NCBI GenBank assembly: GCA_029204225.1 | Contig: CM055114.1 | Location: forward strand, 18,556,540 to 18,620,539 | Source of the DNA: Diphasiastrum complanatum | Taxonomy: Eukaryota > Streptophyta > Lycopodiopsida > Lycopodiales > Lycopodiaceae | Direction of reading: 5' to 3' | Length of the DNA: 64,000 nucleotides | In this document: positions 62,831-64,000 of the stretch, one piece after another | How positions within the stretch are numbered: position 1 is the first letter of the stretch | How the letters are laid out: each line of letters begins with the position of its first letter | Notes under the pieces: generated by a model | What the model was told of the DNA's origin: nothing | Seen by the model: only the letters and a program-made list of their open reading frames with translations | Database searches by the model: none | Made by a program: the position numbers and the translations under genes

Positions 62831-64000
62831 ATAAAAGGTTGTGTGTTTGTGTTTGTAGAGAGAAAGGGAGACGGGAGCCGTGCTGAGTAGACTTTCATTT
62901 TGACAGGCTGACGTGGCCTTCAAATTGGCACGTTCTGAAACGGCTTCCTGATTTTCTGTGTATATGTCACACTTCAGAATGCCATTGAGCAGGTCAAATT
63001 TCAATGTTGACCTGCCTTGCTGGGTGGGAAGGGCAGAGGGCTGAAATCATGTTGCAGTTTGACGTCTCTATGGGCCGTCAGGACTCACTATTTATTTCCT
63101 AGGGCTATAGAGATCAATATCAATAAAGTAGATGCCAGGGCCACCTCACCACACCTTAGCCCAAAGTAACTCAGAGTCGATGTCTCGTCTCAAAGCACAG
63201 GATGTCTCGTCTCGATGCAGTATTTTTCTTGTACAAAGACAAGATTAAGTACTACATATTGGTTGTTTGGAGGTCCATTGTAAAGATAATGACATGTCTT
63301 CTCGTCAAGCCGCAGTAGCGGCAAGACTAGAAAAGCCATTGTATCGTTACCAAGGATCGCGGCTCGATAAGAAGACTTGCCATTATATCCTCACAATGGG
63401 CCGACAAGCACCAATTATCGTACATAATGTTTGTCACAAACATCTAAAAAAAGTTATGGAATATAATTTTCAAGATTCCATCCATGTGAATTTTGAATAT
63501 TCCATCTGTGAAGCTTGTGTCTTTTCAAGATTCTATTCATGAGGGTTAAGTATTTTCAAGATTCCATCTATGAAGACTTTCCATTTAAAGGAGTTGAAAA
63601 TTACAGCCAATTAAATTTGCAGTCCAAAAAATGAAGTCCCATTATTATGCCCTAGATATTGGTGGTCCCCATACTCAGTCTGGACCATTGATTTATCTAA
63701 AATTTAACTAGACACGATTTGTATGTACAATAGAATCAATTGCAGTTTGCAGGTTGTACTTAAGAACTCAGCTACTCAAAGCTAGATTCATGGTGTGGAA
63801 TCCCAACCAATTTCATTACGTAATTGCCTTTTGATTTTTTTAACGTTTTCTTAATAGAGAGTGCCATGTCAACTATATGTTACGACAAAAAGTGTCTGGT
63901 GTCATCAACAATTTGTTGCACTGTGATCCACCAATAACGTGGCAACCTCTATTGAGAAGGGGGGAGGTGGGGGGCAACCGTGCTCTCCAATTGTTTGGAC
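62831..64000. other. Unassigned DNA at the window end
   Basis: A 91-codon open frame (63267-63542, + strand; the first in-frame ATG reads MSSRQAAVAARLEK at 63291) matches nothing I know. TGTCTCGTCTC is repeated near 63181 and 63202. No further features seen. Confidence 0.4.

Overview
The window looks like nuclear DNA of a seed plant with a large, repeat-rich genome. It is AT-rich, has long introns with plant-type splice sites, carries nested Ty1/copia and Ty3/gypsy remnants, and contains a plant-specific Dof zinc finger. A conifer or other gymnosperm is my best guess, but nothing here proves the lineage. Only two host genes can be supported. One is a Dof-type transcription factor (+ strand, main exon 28436-29037, possible first exon near 26668). 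The other is a complete METTL18/HPM1-type protein-histidine methyltransferase gene (- strand, start 60978, stop 50756, eight coding exons, 375 residues), probably with a 5'-UTR intron and a promoter near 62600.

Layout. 1-5400: AT-rich intergenic DNA with an LTR edge near 447. 5400-7150: copia pol relic (-). 7155-11421: truncated copy A of an unusual DNA element. 11422-12252 and 18572-20727: one copia element (+), split in its gag by copy B (12253-18571). 20728-24899: further copia LTR and gag relics (+) with a long CT microsatellite. 24900-29037: Dof locus. 29040-39840: relics of copia and gypsy elements on both strands in AT-rich DNA. 39849-44324: a structurally complete LTR element (-) with target-site duplication, primer-binding site and polypurine tract but no gag/pol. 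44325-50700: more copia fragments and small tandem repeats. 50756-62560: methyltransferase gene, whose largest intron holds retroelement pieces in both orientations. 62560-64000: its promoter, with G-box repeats, and unassigned DNA.

The most interesting content is the DNA element present twice (A and B). B is 6,319 bp and is bounded by a perfect 35-bp terminal inverted repeat. It carries four intron-containing genes: ORF1 (+, unknown), ORF2 (-), ORF3 (+, unknown, Cys cluster) and ORF4 (-, coiled coil, unknown). ORF2 reads as a centromeric-type histone H3 fold (CENH3-like) joined through a basic, proline-rich linker to a Ulp1/SENP-type (C48) SUMO-protease domain with recognisable His, Gln and Cys catalytic positions. 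ORF2 and ORF3 diverge from a 0.9-kb region with six G-boxes and at least six copies of a 17-bp motif. Both copies carry stops, frameshifts and deletions, mostly at different places, so the copies here are relics. No familiar transposase was recognised. A histone-H3/SUMO-protease fusion on a transposon is not something I can match to a described element, and it is my main candidate for a new system.
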